DNA of 64,000 bases. Source: an uncultured Bacteroidota bacterium. Lineage in GTDB: Bacteria > Bacteroidota > Rhodothermia > Rhodothermales > Salinibacteraceae. Below are positions 16,230 to 24,081 of this stretch, piece by piece; within the stretch, counting starts at the first letter, position 1; every line of letters starts with the position of its first letter. The notes below the pieces were generated by a model that saw only the letters and a program-made list of their open reading frames with translations, was not told the origin of the DNA and ran no database searches. The DNA lies in assembly GCA_913056185.1 (NCBI GenBank), contig CAJXLV010000007.1:1-64000 (forward strand). Direction: 5' to 3'. The position numbers and the translations under genes were made by a program.

Positions 16230-17069
16230 ATGGATACCCTCGAGCTCACGCTCGCCCTTCCCGCCTCCGCGCACGACCGCTATCTGGCGCTCCTGGAGGC
16301 GGTCGCCACCGGCTTCGTGCAGGACGACGCCGCACTCCGGGCCTACGTCCCTACCGACCGGTGGGCCGCCGCCGATCGCGAGGCGCTGGAGGCCCGCCTG
16401 GCCGCCGACGGCCACCCCGACGCCTTGACCACCCGCGCCCTCGCCGCCAAAAACTGGAATGCCGTGTGGCAGGAGACCCTCTCGCCCGTCCGCGCCGGGC
16501 CCTTTCTTCTCTGTCCCACGTCGGCGGACGTGCCGTCGGGACAGGCCGACGCGACGGTGCTTCGCATCGACCCGGAAATGAGCTTTGGCACCGGCCACCA
16601 CGCCACCACGCGGCTCGCCCTGGAGCTGCTGGCTGAGGGTCCGCTGACGGGGCGCCGCGTTCTCGATGTGGGAACCGGTACGGGCGTACTCGCCATCGCT
16701 GCCTGCCGCCTCGGCGCTGCTGCGGCGCTGGGGGTCGACACCAACCCCAATGCCGTGCGCAACGCTCAGGAAAACATCCGTCGAAACGATGTAGAAGGCT
16801 GCGTGACCGTAACGGAGGGGTCGATGGACGTAGTCCCTGAAATGTCCTACGACCTCGTCACCGCCAACATTACGCGGCGCGTGCTTCTGGGCCTGCTGCC
16901 GAGTCTCTGCACGCACCTCACCGCGGGCGGCACGCTCGTCCTCTCTGGCCTCCTCCGCCCGCAGCGCGACGAACTGATTGGGGCCACCGAGGCGCACGCC
17001 CTGCACCTCGACGCCGAGCAGACGGAGGACGGCTGGTGGGCCGCCCGCTTCACCGCCCCGCTCCCCTGA
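16230..17069 (+). CDS. prmA: Ribosomal protein L11 methyltransferase
   Basis: 279-aa SAM methyltransferase that methylates L11. Diagnostic elements are [14 protein letters not shown] around residues 75-88, the PrmA-specific [16 protein letters not shown], motif [15 protein letters not shown], and the catalytic-type [15 protein letters not shown] in place of the usual NIxxxxL segment. It sits 23 bp before the Ppx/GppA gene, so co-transcription is likely. The family call is firm; the target is inferred from the family. Confidence 0.92.
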   Translation: MDTLELTLALPASAHDRYLALLEAVATGFVQDDAALRAYVPTDRWAAADREALEARLAADGHPDALTTRALAAKNWNAVWQETLSPVRAGPFLLCPTSADVPSGQADATVLRIDPEMSFGTGHHATTRLALELLAEGPLTGRRVLDVGTGTGVLAIAACRLGAAAALGVDTNPNAVRNAQENIRRNDVEGCVTVTEGSMDVVPEMSYDLVTANITRRVLLGLLPSLCTHLTAGGTLVLSGLLRPQRDELIGATEAHALHLDAEQTEDGWWAARFTAPLP

Positions 17070-17092
17070 ACCACGCCACGACCATCGCGCCC

Positions 17093-18052
17093 ATGCGCCT
17101 GGCCACCATCGACATCGGCACCAACACCGCTCAGTTGCTCGTGGCGGAGCGCGACGGCGCGGGGCTGCGGCGTCTTCACGTGGCCGAGCGGTTCGTGCGG
17201 CTGGGCGAAGGGGTGGACGCCCACGGACGCATTGGGGCGGCGGCACAGGATCGACTGCTACGCACCCTCCGGGAGCACCGCCAGACGGCACAGGCCTACG
17301 ACGTCGATGTGATTGCGGCAGCGGGGACGAGTGCCCTCCGGGATGCCCACAACCGGGCGCCCCTCCTCGCCACAATCCGCGACGAGTTGGGCCTCTCCGT
17401 CGATCTGCTTTCCGGCTCGGTGGAGGCGGCGTGGAGCTTCGCGGCCGCCTGTGCCGCCTTCGACGACCTGACCGGCCCCTGCCTGGTGGTGGACATCGGC
17501 GGGGGCTCCACGGAACTCGTCGCGGGAACGGCCCCGTCGCGGCACGGCCCTTCGTACCCGGACGCCATTACGGATCGCGCCAGCCTCGATGTGGGGTGCG
17601 TCCGCCTCACGGAGCGCTGCTTTGCGTCGCAGCCCCCGTCGCGCAGGGCGGTGCACGCGGCCGAGCGGACGATCGACACGGCCCTCGACGCGCACCCGCT
17701 GGATCTCGGGGCGTCGCCCGTACTCCTTGGCACGGCCGGCACCGCCACGGCCCTCGCACTCGTGCACGCCGGCCCCGACAGCACGTGGGACGCCCTGCAC
17801 GGGCGGGGCTTTTCGCTCTCCCACGCCGACGTGCGCCGGTGGCGAGATCGGCTCCTGCAGCATTCGGTGGAAGAGATCCGCGCCCTCCACCCCGACGCCC
17901 TCGACGGCCGCGCCGATGTCTTTTCCGTCGGCGTCCTTCTGCTCGACCGCATCATGACCCAGTACAACCGCGACACGCTCCGCGTCAGCCCCTACGAACT
18001 ACGGCACGGCCTGGCCCTTCGAACGCTCGCCCGTCGGTCGCCCTCCCAATGA
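17093..18052 (+). CDS. Ppx/GppA-family exopolyphosphatase / pppGpp phosphatase
   Basis: 319-aa protein with the acetate-kinase/HSP70-fold Ppx/GppA domain. The N-terminal phosphate loop is ATIDIGTNTAQLLVA, followed by AGTSALRDAHN, the second loop VVDIGGGSTELVAG, and SLDVGCVRLTERC. It is the short, single-module form (about 300 aa) lacking the C-terminal HD-like domain of E. coli Ppx. It acts on polyphosphate and/or pppGpp; which one cannot be told from sequence. The ATG at 17093 follows prmA by 23 bp; the upstream ATG at 17036 is inside prmA. Confidence 0.9.
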   Translation: MRLATIDIGTNTAQLLVAERDGAGLRRLHVAERFVRLGEGVDAHGRIGAAAQDRLLRTLREHRQTAQAYDVDVIAAAGTSALRDAHNRAPLLATIRDELGLSVDLLSGSVEAAWSFAAACAAFDDLTGPCLVVDIGGGSTELVAGTAPSRHGPSYPDAITDRASLDVGCVRLTERCFASQPPSRRAVHAAERTIDTALDAHPLDLGASPVLLGTAGTATALALVHAGPDSTWDALHGRGFSLSHADVRRWRDRLLQHSVEEIRALHPDALDGRADVFSVGVLLLDRIMTQYNRDTLRVSPYELRHGLALRTLARRSPSQ

Positions 18053-18231
18053 CCCTCCGCTCGCGCCCCGGCACGCCCCGAGGCCGCCCCCACGACGCCG
18101 CTCCGCAGGAAAAAAAGCGTCGCAAAATGGCGCAATTCGCCCCGGCGAGCGCCACGCAGCAGGAACTTCCCACCTTCCCTGTGGTGGGCTGTACCGACGC
18201 ATCTCTTCTGCCTCATCCCCCCGCTGTTCCC

Positions 18232-19356
18232 ATGCCCGTCGCCCGCGAAGCCGTCCTGGATGCGCTGCGCAAGATCACGCATCCCGAGGAAGACAAGGAC
18301 ATCATTCGGCTCGACATGGTGAAGGACCTGACGATCGAGGACGACCAGGTGTCGTTCACCGTTATCGTCAAGCAGCCGGACGGCCCGTTTGCCAACCAGG
18401 TGGAGGAGGCCTGTCGGCGTGTGCTGCACGAAGAGGTGAGCCGCTCGTTGGGGGTGGACGTGCAGGTGGACAGCGAGATGATTCCGCTCGGCGACGACCT
18501 GACGGTGGGGGACCCAGGCGGGGAGAAGCAGCAAACCAGCGGCGAGGATGGCGTCAAGAACACCATCGCCGTGGCCAGCGGCAAGGGCGGCGTGGGCAAG
18601 AGCACCGTGGCCGTCAACCTGGCCATGGCGCTTTCCGAACAGGGCTACGAGGTGGCGCTCGTGGACACCGACATTTACGGCCCCTCCATCCCCAAGATGA
18701 TGGACATGGAGGGCGAAAAGCCGCGCGTGAATGACGAACGCAAGATGGTCCCGCTGGAGCAGCACGGCATCAAGCTGCTGTCCATGGGCTTTATGGTGGA
18801 CCCCGACCAGGCAGTCGTCTGGCGCGGGCCGATGGTGACGAAGGCCGTGCGCCAGTTTCTCGGGGACGTCGACTGGGGCGACGTCGAGTACATGATTCTC
18901 GATCTTCCCCCCGGCACCGGCGATGTGCAGCTGACCATCGTACAGACGATTCCGCTCACCGGGGCTGTCGTGGTCTCTACGCCGCAGGACTTGGCCCTGG
19001 CCGACGCCCGCAAGGGCAAAGCCATGTTCGACAATGTGAACGTCCCCGTCGTGGGCATGGTCGAAAATATGGCCTACTTCACCCCGCCCGACCAGCCGGA
19101 CCGCAAGTACTACCTGTTCGGCCGGGAGGGAGCACAGGACCTCGCCCGGGAGCTCGACGTGCCGTTCCTCGGTGAAGTCCCGATCGAAGAAAAGGTGCGC
19201 GAAGGCGGCGACCGCGGCACCCCTGTTTTCCAGGCACACCCCGACAGCGCCTCCGCCCAGGCCTTTGACGACATTGCCAACCAGCTTGTAAAGCAGGTCG
19301 ATCTGCGCAACGCGGAGGACGACCCCACGCAAAAGATCGAGATCCTGTACGAGTAG
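18232..19356 (+). CDS. mrp: Mrp/NBP35-family ATP-binding iron-sulfur carrier
   Basis: 374-aa protein. Residues 1-90 form a MIP18/DUF59-like domain (REAVLDALRKITHPEEDKDI) and residues from 115 a deviant-Walker P-loop ATPase: VASGKGGVGKSTVAVNLA, VDTDIYGPSIPKMM, LDLPPGTGDVQLT. It is expected to carry and transfer Fe-S clusters. The C-terminal CxxC usual in proteobacterial Mrp is absent: after MVENMAYF the sequence is TPPDQPDRKYYLFG. The ATG at 18232 is chosen by fit to the DUF59 start. The Nfu-type gene follows downstream, which supports an Fe-S role. Confidence 0.93.
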   Translation: MPVAREAVLDALRKITHPEEDKDIIRLDMVKDLTIEDDQVSFTVIVKQPDGPFANQVEEACRRVLHEEVSRSLGVDVQVDSEMIPLGDDLTVGDPGGEKQQTSGEDGVKNTIAVASGKGGVGKSTVAVNLAMALSEQGYEVALVDTDIYGPSIPKMMDMEGEKPRVNDERKMVPLEQHGIKLLSMGFMVDPDQAVVWRGPMVTKAVRQFLGDVDWGDVEYMILDLPPGTGDVQLTIVQTIPLTGAVVVSTPQDLALADARKGKAMFDNVNVPVVGMVENMAYFTPPDQPDRKYYLFGREGAQDLARELDVPFLGEVPIEEKVREGGDRGTPVFQAHPDSASAQAFDDIANQLVKQVDLRNAEDDPTQKIEILYE

Positions 19357-19405
19357 CATCTGCCCCACGCCGCCCCCCATCAGAGGCTCCGCAGAACGGA
19401 CCTGT

Positions 19406-19434
19406 CTCTCATCCGTTGGTCTTGTTGATGAGAG
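19406..19434. other. Intergenic hairpin between mrp and the Nfu gene
   Basis: CTCTCATC (19406-19413) pairs perfectly with GATGAGAG (19427-19434) around a 13-nt loop. No T-tract follows, so it is more likely a processing or attenuating stem than a strong intrinsic terminator. Confidence 0.45.
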
Positions 19435-19508
19435 GGAGAAGCATTCACCCTCGGCTCCCTCGTTTTCGGCAGCCCCGCACCGCCGTCCGCAACAGCCCCC
19501 GACGTCCT

Positions 19509-19790
19509 ATGTCCGACGACGCGTCCACGCCCCCGACCCTCGACCCGGAACTGCGCGACGAGATTGAGGAGGCCCTCGATACGATTCGTCCCTACCTCAT
19601 GGCCGACGGTGGGTCGGTGCGCCTGCTCAACGTGACCTCCGACTACGTTGTGGAGCTGGAGCTGCTGGGGGCGTGTGGCTCGTGTCCCATGAGCACCATG
19701 ACCCTGCGCGCGGGCATCGAGCAGGCCCTGAAGCGCTCGGTGCCTGAGGTAAAGCGGGTGGAAGCCGTCAATGCTACGACCGCCGCTTGA
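19509..19790 (+). CDS. NifU-like Fe-S scaffold (Nfu domain protein)
   Basis: 93-aa single Nfu domain. The motif LELLGACGSCPMSTMTLRAG carries the CxxC pair that holds a bridging [4Fe-4S] cluster in Nfu proteins. The segment IRPYLMADGGSVRLLNV is typical of the family. The ATG at 19509 gives MSDDASTPPTLDPELRDE. It lies 152 bp after mrp on the same strand, suggesting a shared role in Fe-S delivery. Its stop abuts a decayed transposon fragment on the other strand. Confidence 0.92.
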   Translation: MSDDASTPPTLDPELRDEIEEALDTIRPYLMADGGSVRLLNVTSDYVVELELLGACGSCPMSTMTLRAGIEQALKRSVPEVKRVEAVNATTAA

Positions 19791-19794
19791 CACC

Positions 19795-20065
19795 TCCCTT
19801 GGCTGAAGTCGGCGGATCCTCCCGTTCGTCCGGCGGTGCCGACGCCCCCAAACGCGTCGGGAGTCCCCCGCTGTGCAGGCGCTTTCGAGGCCAGTGCGTC
19901 CGTTGGGGGCTGCCCAATCCTACTGAGACTCTTTGCTGCGTTGATGTCTCTGTCGTGACGGGTGCGGCACTCACTGCACGTCCAGTCCCGCACGCGCACG
20001 CCAAGGGGCTTTTTTCCGTCGACGTGCGCGCATTGCCAGCACCGCTGGCTGGACGGGAACCACGA
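19795..20065 (-). pseudogene. TnpB (IS200/IS605-type OrfB) C-terminal remnant
   Basis: On the minus strand the sequence reads WFPSSQRCWQCAHVDGKKP, then WTCSECRTRHDRDINAAKSL. This is the zinc-ribbon (two CxxC pairs) plus the RDxNAA motif containing the last catalytic Asp of the TnpB RuvC nuclease. Everything upstream (most of the RuvC domain and the N-terminus) is missing, and the tail runs without a clean stop toward the Nfu gene. It is a dead fragment of a TnpB-type transposon protein. Confidence 0.8.
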
Positions 20066-20152
20066 GGAGGGCCCGTGTCCCCCGCACGGAAGTTCGGGGG
20101 GCTGCAAGCCCTTCTCGCATCCTCCCCCACTTCGTAGCTCGCCCCCCGGCCG

Positions 20153-20782
20153 TCACAGCGAAACGTCGATCCCGAGCCGGAGTGTTACGTAGCGAGTCGG
20201 GGTGCTGGTATCCAACTCCGTTTCTCGCGTATCGATGCTGACGTATCGCGGCTCAAAAAAGAAGCGGTAGGTTTCATCAATGCGAAAGCGAAGCCCAAGC
20301 GCCGCGTGGTAGCCCCACCGCGTTGCCGAGAGGCGGGGATAGCGGGTGGCGCCGCCGCCTACATCCAGCGACTCAAGGCGCGTGTGGTACAGCCCAAGGC
20401 CCGCCGTCGCGTAGGGCTGCGCATCTCCTTGCGTCCGGAGGGTGTAGCGCAGCCCGAGCGAGCCGTTGATTACGTTCAACGCGCCGCCGTCGACGCGAAT
20501 GCTCGAGGGGGTGTCTCCCCGCAGCAGGGCAAAGGTGTCCCCGTTGAGGGTAAACCGATCGTACCCGCCCTGGACCACGACCTCCAGTCCTCCACGGACG
20601 TGCACTCCCGCCCCCACCCCGACGTCCACGCCCGAATTGAGCACATTGCTCAGCCCCTCCGGCGCCTGAAAGAACGCCGCCCCAACATTTCCCCGCACCG
20701 ACACAGCAGGCTGAGCCGCGGCACTCGTGCAGAGCGTGCACGCAAGCGCAACAGCAACAATGGAGAGGACCGTGCGCCGCAT
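20153..20782 (-). CDS. Small outer-membrane beta-barrel protein
   Basis: 209-aa protein. The ATG at 20782 gives a clear signal peptide (MRRTVLSIVAVALACTLC, cleavage after an AAAQ-type site near residue 23). The mature part has alternating beta-strands such as LEVVVQGGYDRFTL, GSLGLRYTLRT and YHAALGLRFRIDETYRFFFEP, and ends TLRLGIDVSL. This matches the OmpA-like/PorT-like eight-strand beta-barrels. It is a single gene, with no partner on the same strand. Its specific role is unknown. Confidence 0.75.
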   Translation of the reverse strand: MRRTVLSIVAVALACTLCTSAAAQPAVSVRGNVGAAFFQAPEGLSNVLNSGVDVGVGAGVHVRGGLEVVVQGGYDRFTLNGDTFALLRGDTPSSIRVDGGALNVINGSLGLRYTLRTQGDAQPYATAGLGLYHTRLESLDVGGGATRYPRLSATRWGYHAALGLRFRIDETYRFFFEPRYVSIDTRETELDTSTPTRYVTLRLGIDVSL

Positions 20783-21242
20783 AAATCCGGAAGTCGATGA
20801 AGCAAAAAGGGCGTGTGCCAGAAGGATGCTGCGCGCCGAGCGCGTTCGTTTTTCGACCGCCCTTACGAGCCGGATGGCCTCTGAGAGGCCTTTTGGACCC
20901 TGGGGCTTCTTTGCAGGACTTTCCAACAGGAGCCTCTCGCATGGGATCCTTTGTCCTTGCGTTGTCCGTGCCGCACAGCGAACGTTGCATCTCCTTCCTA
21001 CATATACAGCGCGGAGCGGCGTATCGAGCCGCGGTTCGGTTCAAGCCGCGGTTCGGCACAGCGATGAAGCAGCGGGCACAGATGAGAGCCCCGCCCCTGC
21101 CTTCCGTCCGTCCCTCTTCACACCCCGCACGCCTCACCCTCAGAATCTCTTCACGAACTGATCCCGCGCCTCCTCGTTGATTCCTCCCCATTTCCTTAGT
21201 ACTCTATATGTGCATCGGCCTTTGTGCCGGTACACACTGCCT
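20783..21242. other. 460-bp gap between a beta-barrel gene and tRNA-Gln
   Basis: No convincing gene is present in either strand. The gap holds a terminator-like hairpin (20876-20894), a 17-bp-period duplication AGCCGCGGTTCGG at 21027-21039 and 21044-21056, and an AT-richer stretch just before the tRNA (around 21185-21210) that may contain its promoter. Confidence 0.6.
20876..20894 (+). terminator. Terminator-like hairpin without an upstream gene
   Basis: GGCCTC (20876-20881), TGA loop, GAGGCC (20885-20890) and TTTT (20891-20894). The stem is perfect and followed by a short T-run on the plus strand. No plus-strand gene precedes it; the nearest is the Nfu gene more than 1 kb away. It may end a small RNA or antisense transcript. 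Confidence 0.4.
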
Positions 21243-21313
21243 TGCCCGGTCGTCTAATGGCAGGACAGCGGCCTTTGGAGCCGTTAGTGGTGGTTCGAAT
21301 CCACCCCGGGCAA
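21243..21313 (+). tRNA. tRNA-Gln (anticodon TTG)
   Basis: A 71-nt cloverleaf. The acceptor stem is TGCCCGG (21243-21249) with CCGGGCA (21306-21312). The anticodon stem GCGGC/GCCGT holds the loop CTTTGGA with anticodon TTG, and the T-arm is GGTGG-TTCGAAT-CCACC. CCA is not encoded. It lies 64 bp upstream of prs. Confidence 0.95.
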
Positions 21314-21376
21314 CACCTCCTCCGCAGGAGACGCCCCACCCGTCCTGCCTGCCTCGTCCCACCCCTGCTCCCCCTC

Positions 21377-22324
21377 ATGCACCCTTCGAGCAACGACAAC
21401 CGCGTCGCTATTTTCGGGGGTCGCTCCAACCCCGCCCTCGCCCGAAAAATCGCCGAAGCCTACGGCACCACGCTCGGAGACCTTGCCATTCGCGACTTTG
21501 CCGATGGTGAAATCTACGTTCACTACGAAGAGTCCATCCGCGGGGCCGATCTCTTCATCATCCAGAGCACCCACCCGCGGGCAGACAACTGGATGGAGTT
21601 GCTACTGCTCATTGACGCGGCCAAGCGCGCCTCCGCCGAGCGTGTGACGGCCGTCATCCCCTACTTCGGCTACGCCCGGCAGGAGCGCAAAGACCAGCCC
21701 CGCGTCTCCATCGCGGCGAAGCTGATGGCCAACATGCTCACCTCGGCGGGCGTCGATCGCATCCTCACTATGGAGTTGCACGCGGCCCAGATCCAGGGCT
21801 TCTTCGACGTGCCGGTCGACCACCTCTACGGCTCGACCGTCCTCATCGACCACGTGCGTCAGTTCGATCTGGACGACTTTGTGGTGCTGGCGCCGGACGT
21901 GGGGGGCCTCAAGATGGCCCGCTCCTACGCCCAACGCCTGGGCGTGGACCTTGCCCTTATCGACAAGCGTCGCCCCAGCCAAAACGAGGCCCGCGTGATG
22001 AACGTGATTGGGGACGTCGAGGACAAAAATGTCATCATCATCGACGACATCGTCGATACGGCCGGCACGCTCACCCGCGCGGCGAAGGCCCTCAAGGACT
22101 ACGGTGCCCTTCGCATCATGGCCGCCTGCACGCACGGCATGCTTTCCGGCCCCGCCTACGACCGCATTGAGGCCTCTCCCATCGAACGCCTCATCGTCAC
22201 CGATACCATCCCGCTCAAGCGTCCGTCCGAAGACATCGAGGTGGTCTCGGTCGCCAATCTGTTCGCGAAAGCCGTCCGGCACATCTACACCGATCAATCA
22301 GTCTCTACACTCTTCACAACGTAG
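21377..22324 (+). CDS. prs: Ribose-phosphate pyrophosphokinase (PRPP synthetase)
   Basis: 315-aa enzyme making PRPP from ribose 5-phosphate and ATP, for purine, pyrimidine, His and Trp synthesis. Markers are AIFGGRSNPALARKIA, the flexible-loop region PYFGYARQERKDQPR, and the PRPP-binding loop IIIDDIVDTAGTLTRAA. It is a class I enzyme by length and loops. The ATG at 21377 starts MHPSSNDNRVAIF; the longer frame back to 21224 would begin inside the tRNA. The order prs-rplY-pth is the classical bacterial arrangement. Confidence 0.96.
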   Translation: MHPSSNDNRVAIFGGRSNPALARKIAEAYGTTLGDLAIRDFADGEIYVHYEESIRGADLFIIQSTHPRADNWMELLLLIDAAKRASAERVTAVIPYFGYARQERKDQPRVSIAAKLMANMLTSAGVDRILTMELHAAQIQGFFDVPVDHLYGSTVLIDHVRQFDLDDFVVLAPDVGGLKMARSYAQRLGVDLALIDKRRPSQNEARVMNVIGDVEDKNVIIIDDIVDTAGTLTRAAKALKDYGALRIMAACTHGMLSGPAYDRIEASPIERLIVTDTIPLKRPSEDIEVVSVANLFAKAVRHIYTDQSVSTLFTT

Positions 22325-22601
22325 CGCCCCCTGGCGCTTTCCCAGACGCGCACAACGACCCCACCGCTCCTGTTTTCCATCGCGCCCTGCACATTCCGTC
22401 GTCGCCCGCGCCTTCGCAACGAGGCCTCCCCACGCAGTTCGGCCAGTTCGGCGGCCTGGAGCGTCTATTTTGCTTGAATCGGCCCAAACACAGGAACCTG
22501 CATGCGAACTGATGCTTAGCACGACTCTTGCACACAAGAGGCAGCCTGCGTAGGCATTGTCCTCGTTTTTCCGCGTTCGTTCACTGGACCGAAGCCCCAT
22601 C

Positions 22602-23279
22602 ATGGACGCCCCCGTCGTTGAAGCCCAATCGCGCGATACCGGCTCCAAAGCCGCCCGCCAAATCCGTGAGAGCAACCGCGTGCCGTGCATTCTGTACGGC
22701 CGCACTGTCGAATCGACGCCGCTGCAAATCCCGATTGCCGACATCAACAAGCTCATCTACCGCCGCACGGCCCCGGTGGCAACGGTGCAGATGGACGGGG
22801 GAGACGCCTGGCACTGTATCCTGAAGGACTACGACTTGCACCCGCTCACCGACCGGCCCCTGCACGCCGACTTTCAGGCCCTCGAAGAAGGGGACACGGT
22901 TACGCTCACTGTGCCGGTGAACTACACGGGCATCCCAGTCGGGCAGCAGAATGGGGGCGACACGCAGCAAATTGCTCGTGAGCTCACAATCTCGGTCCTG
23001 CCCGAGAATATTCCGTCTCAGATTGACGTAGACATTAGCGAGCTTGCCATTGGCGACTCGCTCCACGTGTACGACCTGGAAGCGGAGTACGAGATCAAAA
23101 CCCCCCAGAACCAAACCCTCGTCACCGTTGTGGCTCCGCAGATCGAAGCCGCTCCCACTGCCGAGGAGGAAGAGGTGGCCGAGGAGGAAGAGCTCGCCGA
23201 AGAGGAAATGGGCGAAGAGGGCGAGGCGCTCGAAGAAGGCGAAGCGCCGGCCGAGGGCGAAGAGGGCTTCGAAGAGTAG
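22602..23279 (+). CDS. rplY: Ribosomal protein L25 (CTC-type, long form)
   Basis: 225-aa L25/Ctc protein that binds 5S rRNA. The N-terminal 5S-binding domain carries [15 protein letters not shown] and [18 protein letters not shown]. The C-terminal TL5-type beta domain contains [16 protein letters not shown] and [18 protein letters not shown]. The last 45 residues are almost wholly Glu/Ala/Gly, an acidic tail longer than in most homologues and in keeping with a salt-adapted proteome. The ATG at 22602 is used. A 277-bp gap from prs suggests its own promoter. Confidence 0.94.
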   Translation: MDAPVVEAQSRDTGSKAARQIRESNRVPCILYGRTVESTPLQIPIADINKLIYRRTAPVATVQMDGGDAWHCILKDYDLHPLTDRPLHADFQALEEGDTVTLTVPVNYTGIPVGQQNGGDTQQIARELTISVLPENIPSQIDVDISELAIGDSLHVYDLEAEYEIKTPQNQTLVTVVAPQIEAAPTAEEEEVAEEEELAEEEMGEEGEALEEGEAPAEGEEGFEE

Positions 23280-23302
23280 CTCCCCACTCCTCTCGACATC
23301 CA

Positions 23303-23329
23303 GGGACGCCTGATTGCCAGGGGCGTCCC
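23303..23329. terminator. Hairpin after rplY
   Basis: GGGACGCC (23303-23310) pairs with GGCGTCCC (23322-23329) around an 11-nt loop, 24 bp after the rplY stop. No T-run follows on the plus strand, so termination efficiency is uncertain. Confidence 0.5.
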
Positions 23330-23413
23330 CCCCGACCGGTTTCACTCTCAGAAAGGGCGGCCCCCGCGGTCGTCCTTTTCTATTTTGCCCCTTGCCCCAT
23401 CTCCGTTCCGCCC

Positions 23414-23974
23414 ATGTCTCCCCTTCTTGCCATCGGCCTCGGCAACCCTGGCGCCGAATACGAAGACACGCGCCACAACGTCGGCCATCGCGTCATCGAT
23501 GCCCTCACCGAGCGGCTGGACCTCGCCCTCGAGCACGAGCCGGACGCCCTGGTGGGCTGGGGCACACACGCCGGGAGCGACCTCGGCCTTGCCATTCCGC
23601 TCACCTATATGAACCGGAGCGGCGACGCTGTGGGGGCCCTGCGGGCCCACTACGACCTGTCGGTGGACCAGTTGCTCATCATCGTGGACGACCTGCACCT
23701 TCCGGTGGGCACCCTCCGCCTGCGCCCCTCCGGCAGCAGCGGCGGCCACAACGGCCTCGCGCACGTCGCGCAGCGGCTCGGCACCTCCGCGTTTCCGCGC
23801 CTCCGCATCGGCATTGGCGACGACTTTGCCCGCGGGCAGCAGGCCGACTACGTGCTCTCCCCCTTCACCGACGCGCAGATGCCGGACGCGCAGGCGGCCC
23901 TGCAACAGGCCGCCGAGGCGGTGCTCACAGTGGCCGCGGCGGACCTGGACGCCGCCATGAACCAGTTCAACTGA
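23414..23974 (+). CDS. pth: Peptidyl-tRNA hydrolase
   Basis: 186-aa esterase releasing tRNA from prematurely dropped peptidyl-tRNA. Catalytic elements are GLGNPGAEYEDTRHNVGHRV (Asn and His), PLTYMNRSGDAV (Asn), IIVDDLHLPVGTLRLR (Asp) and GSSGGHNGL. Residue numbers and total length match bacterial Pth. The start ATG 23414 gives MSPLLAIGLGNPG. It is the third gene of the prs-rplY-pth group and converges on hppA, with a shared hairpin between them. Confidence 0.95.
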   Translation: MSPLLAIGLGNPGAEYEDTRHNVGHRVIDALTERLDLALEHEPDALVGWGTHAGSDLGLAIPLTYMNRSGDAVGALRAHYDLSVDQLLIIVDDLHLPVGTLRLRPSGSSGGHNGLAHVAQRLGTSAFPRLRIGIGDDFARGQQADYVLSPFTDAQMPDAQAALQQAAEAVLTVAAADLDAAMNQFN

Positions 23975-24022
23975 CGCGCCCGGGACGCGTCCGGCCTCCT
24001 CCCCACCGCCTCCAAAAGAAAA

Positions 24023-24053
24023 CTCCCGGCCGGGGGCACGCCCCAGCCGGGAG
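24023..24053 (-). terminator. Intrinsic terminator of hppA, possibly bidirectional
   Basis: CTCCCGGC (24023-24030) pairs perfectly with GCCGGGAG (24046-24053). Read on the minus strand the stem is followed by TTTTCTTTT, a proper T-tract, just after the hppA stop. The plus side has only a weak T-run, so it may also slow transcription from pth. Confidence 0.8.
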
Positions 24054-24081
24054 ACTCTTCCGGATACGGGAAGGAGGGGGC

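Noticed and set aside
16978-18231. Open frame upstream of mrp giving a 792-aa fusion
   Set aside because: The added part lies antisense-frame within prmA and Ppx/GppA, is Arg/Pro-rich, and has no domain; mrp starts at 18232.
22441-22601. TATTTTG near 22465 as a Bacteroidota -7 promoter for rplY
   Set aside because: It lacks one base for TAnnTTTG and no TTG lies at the expected upstream distance.
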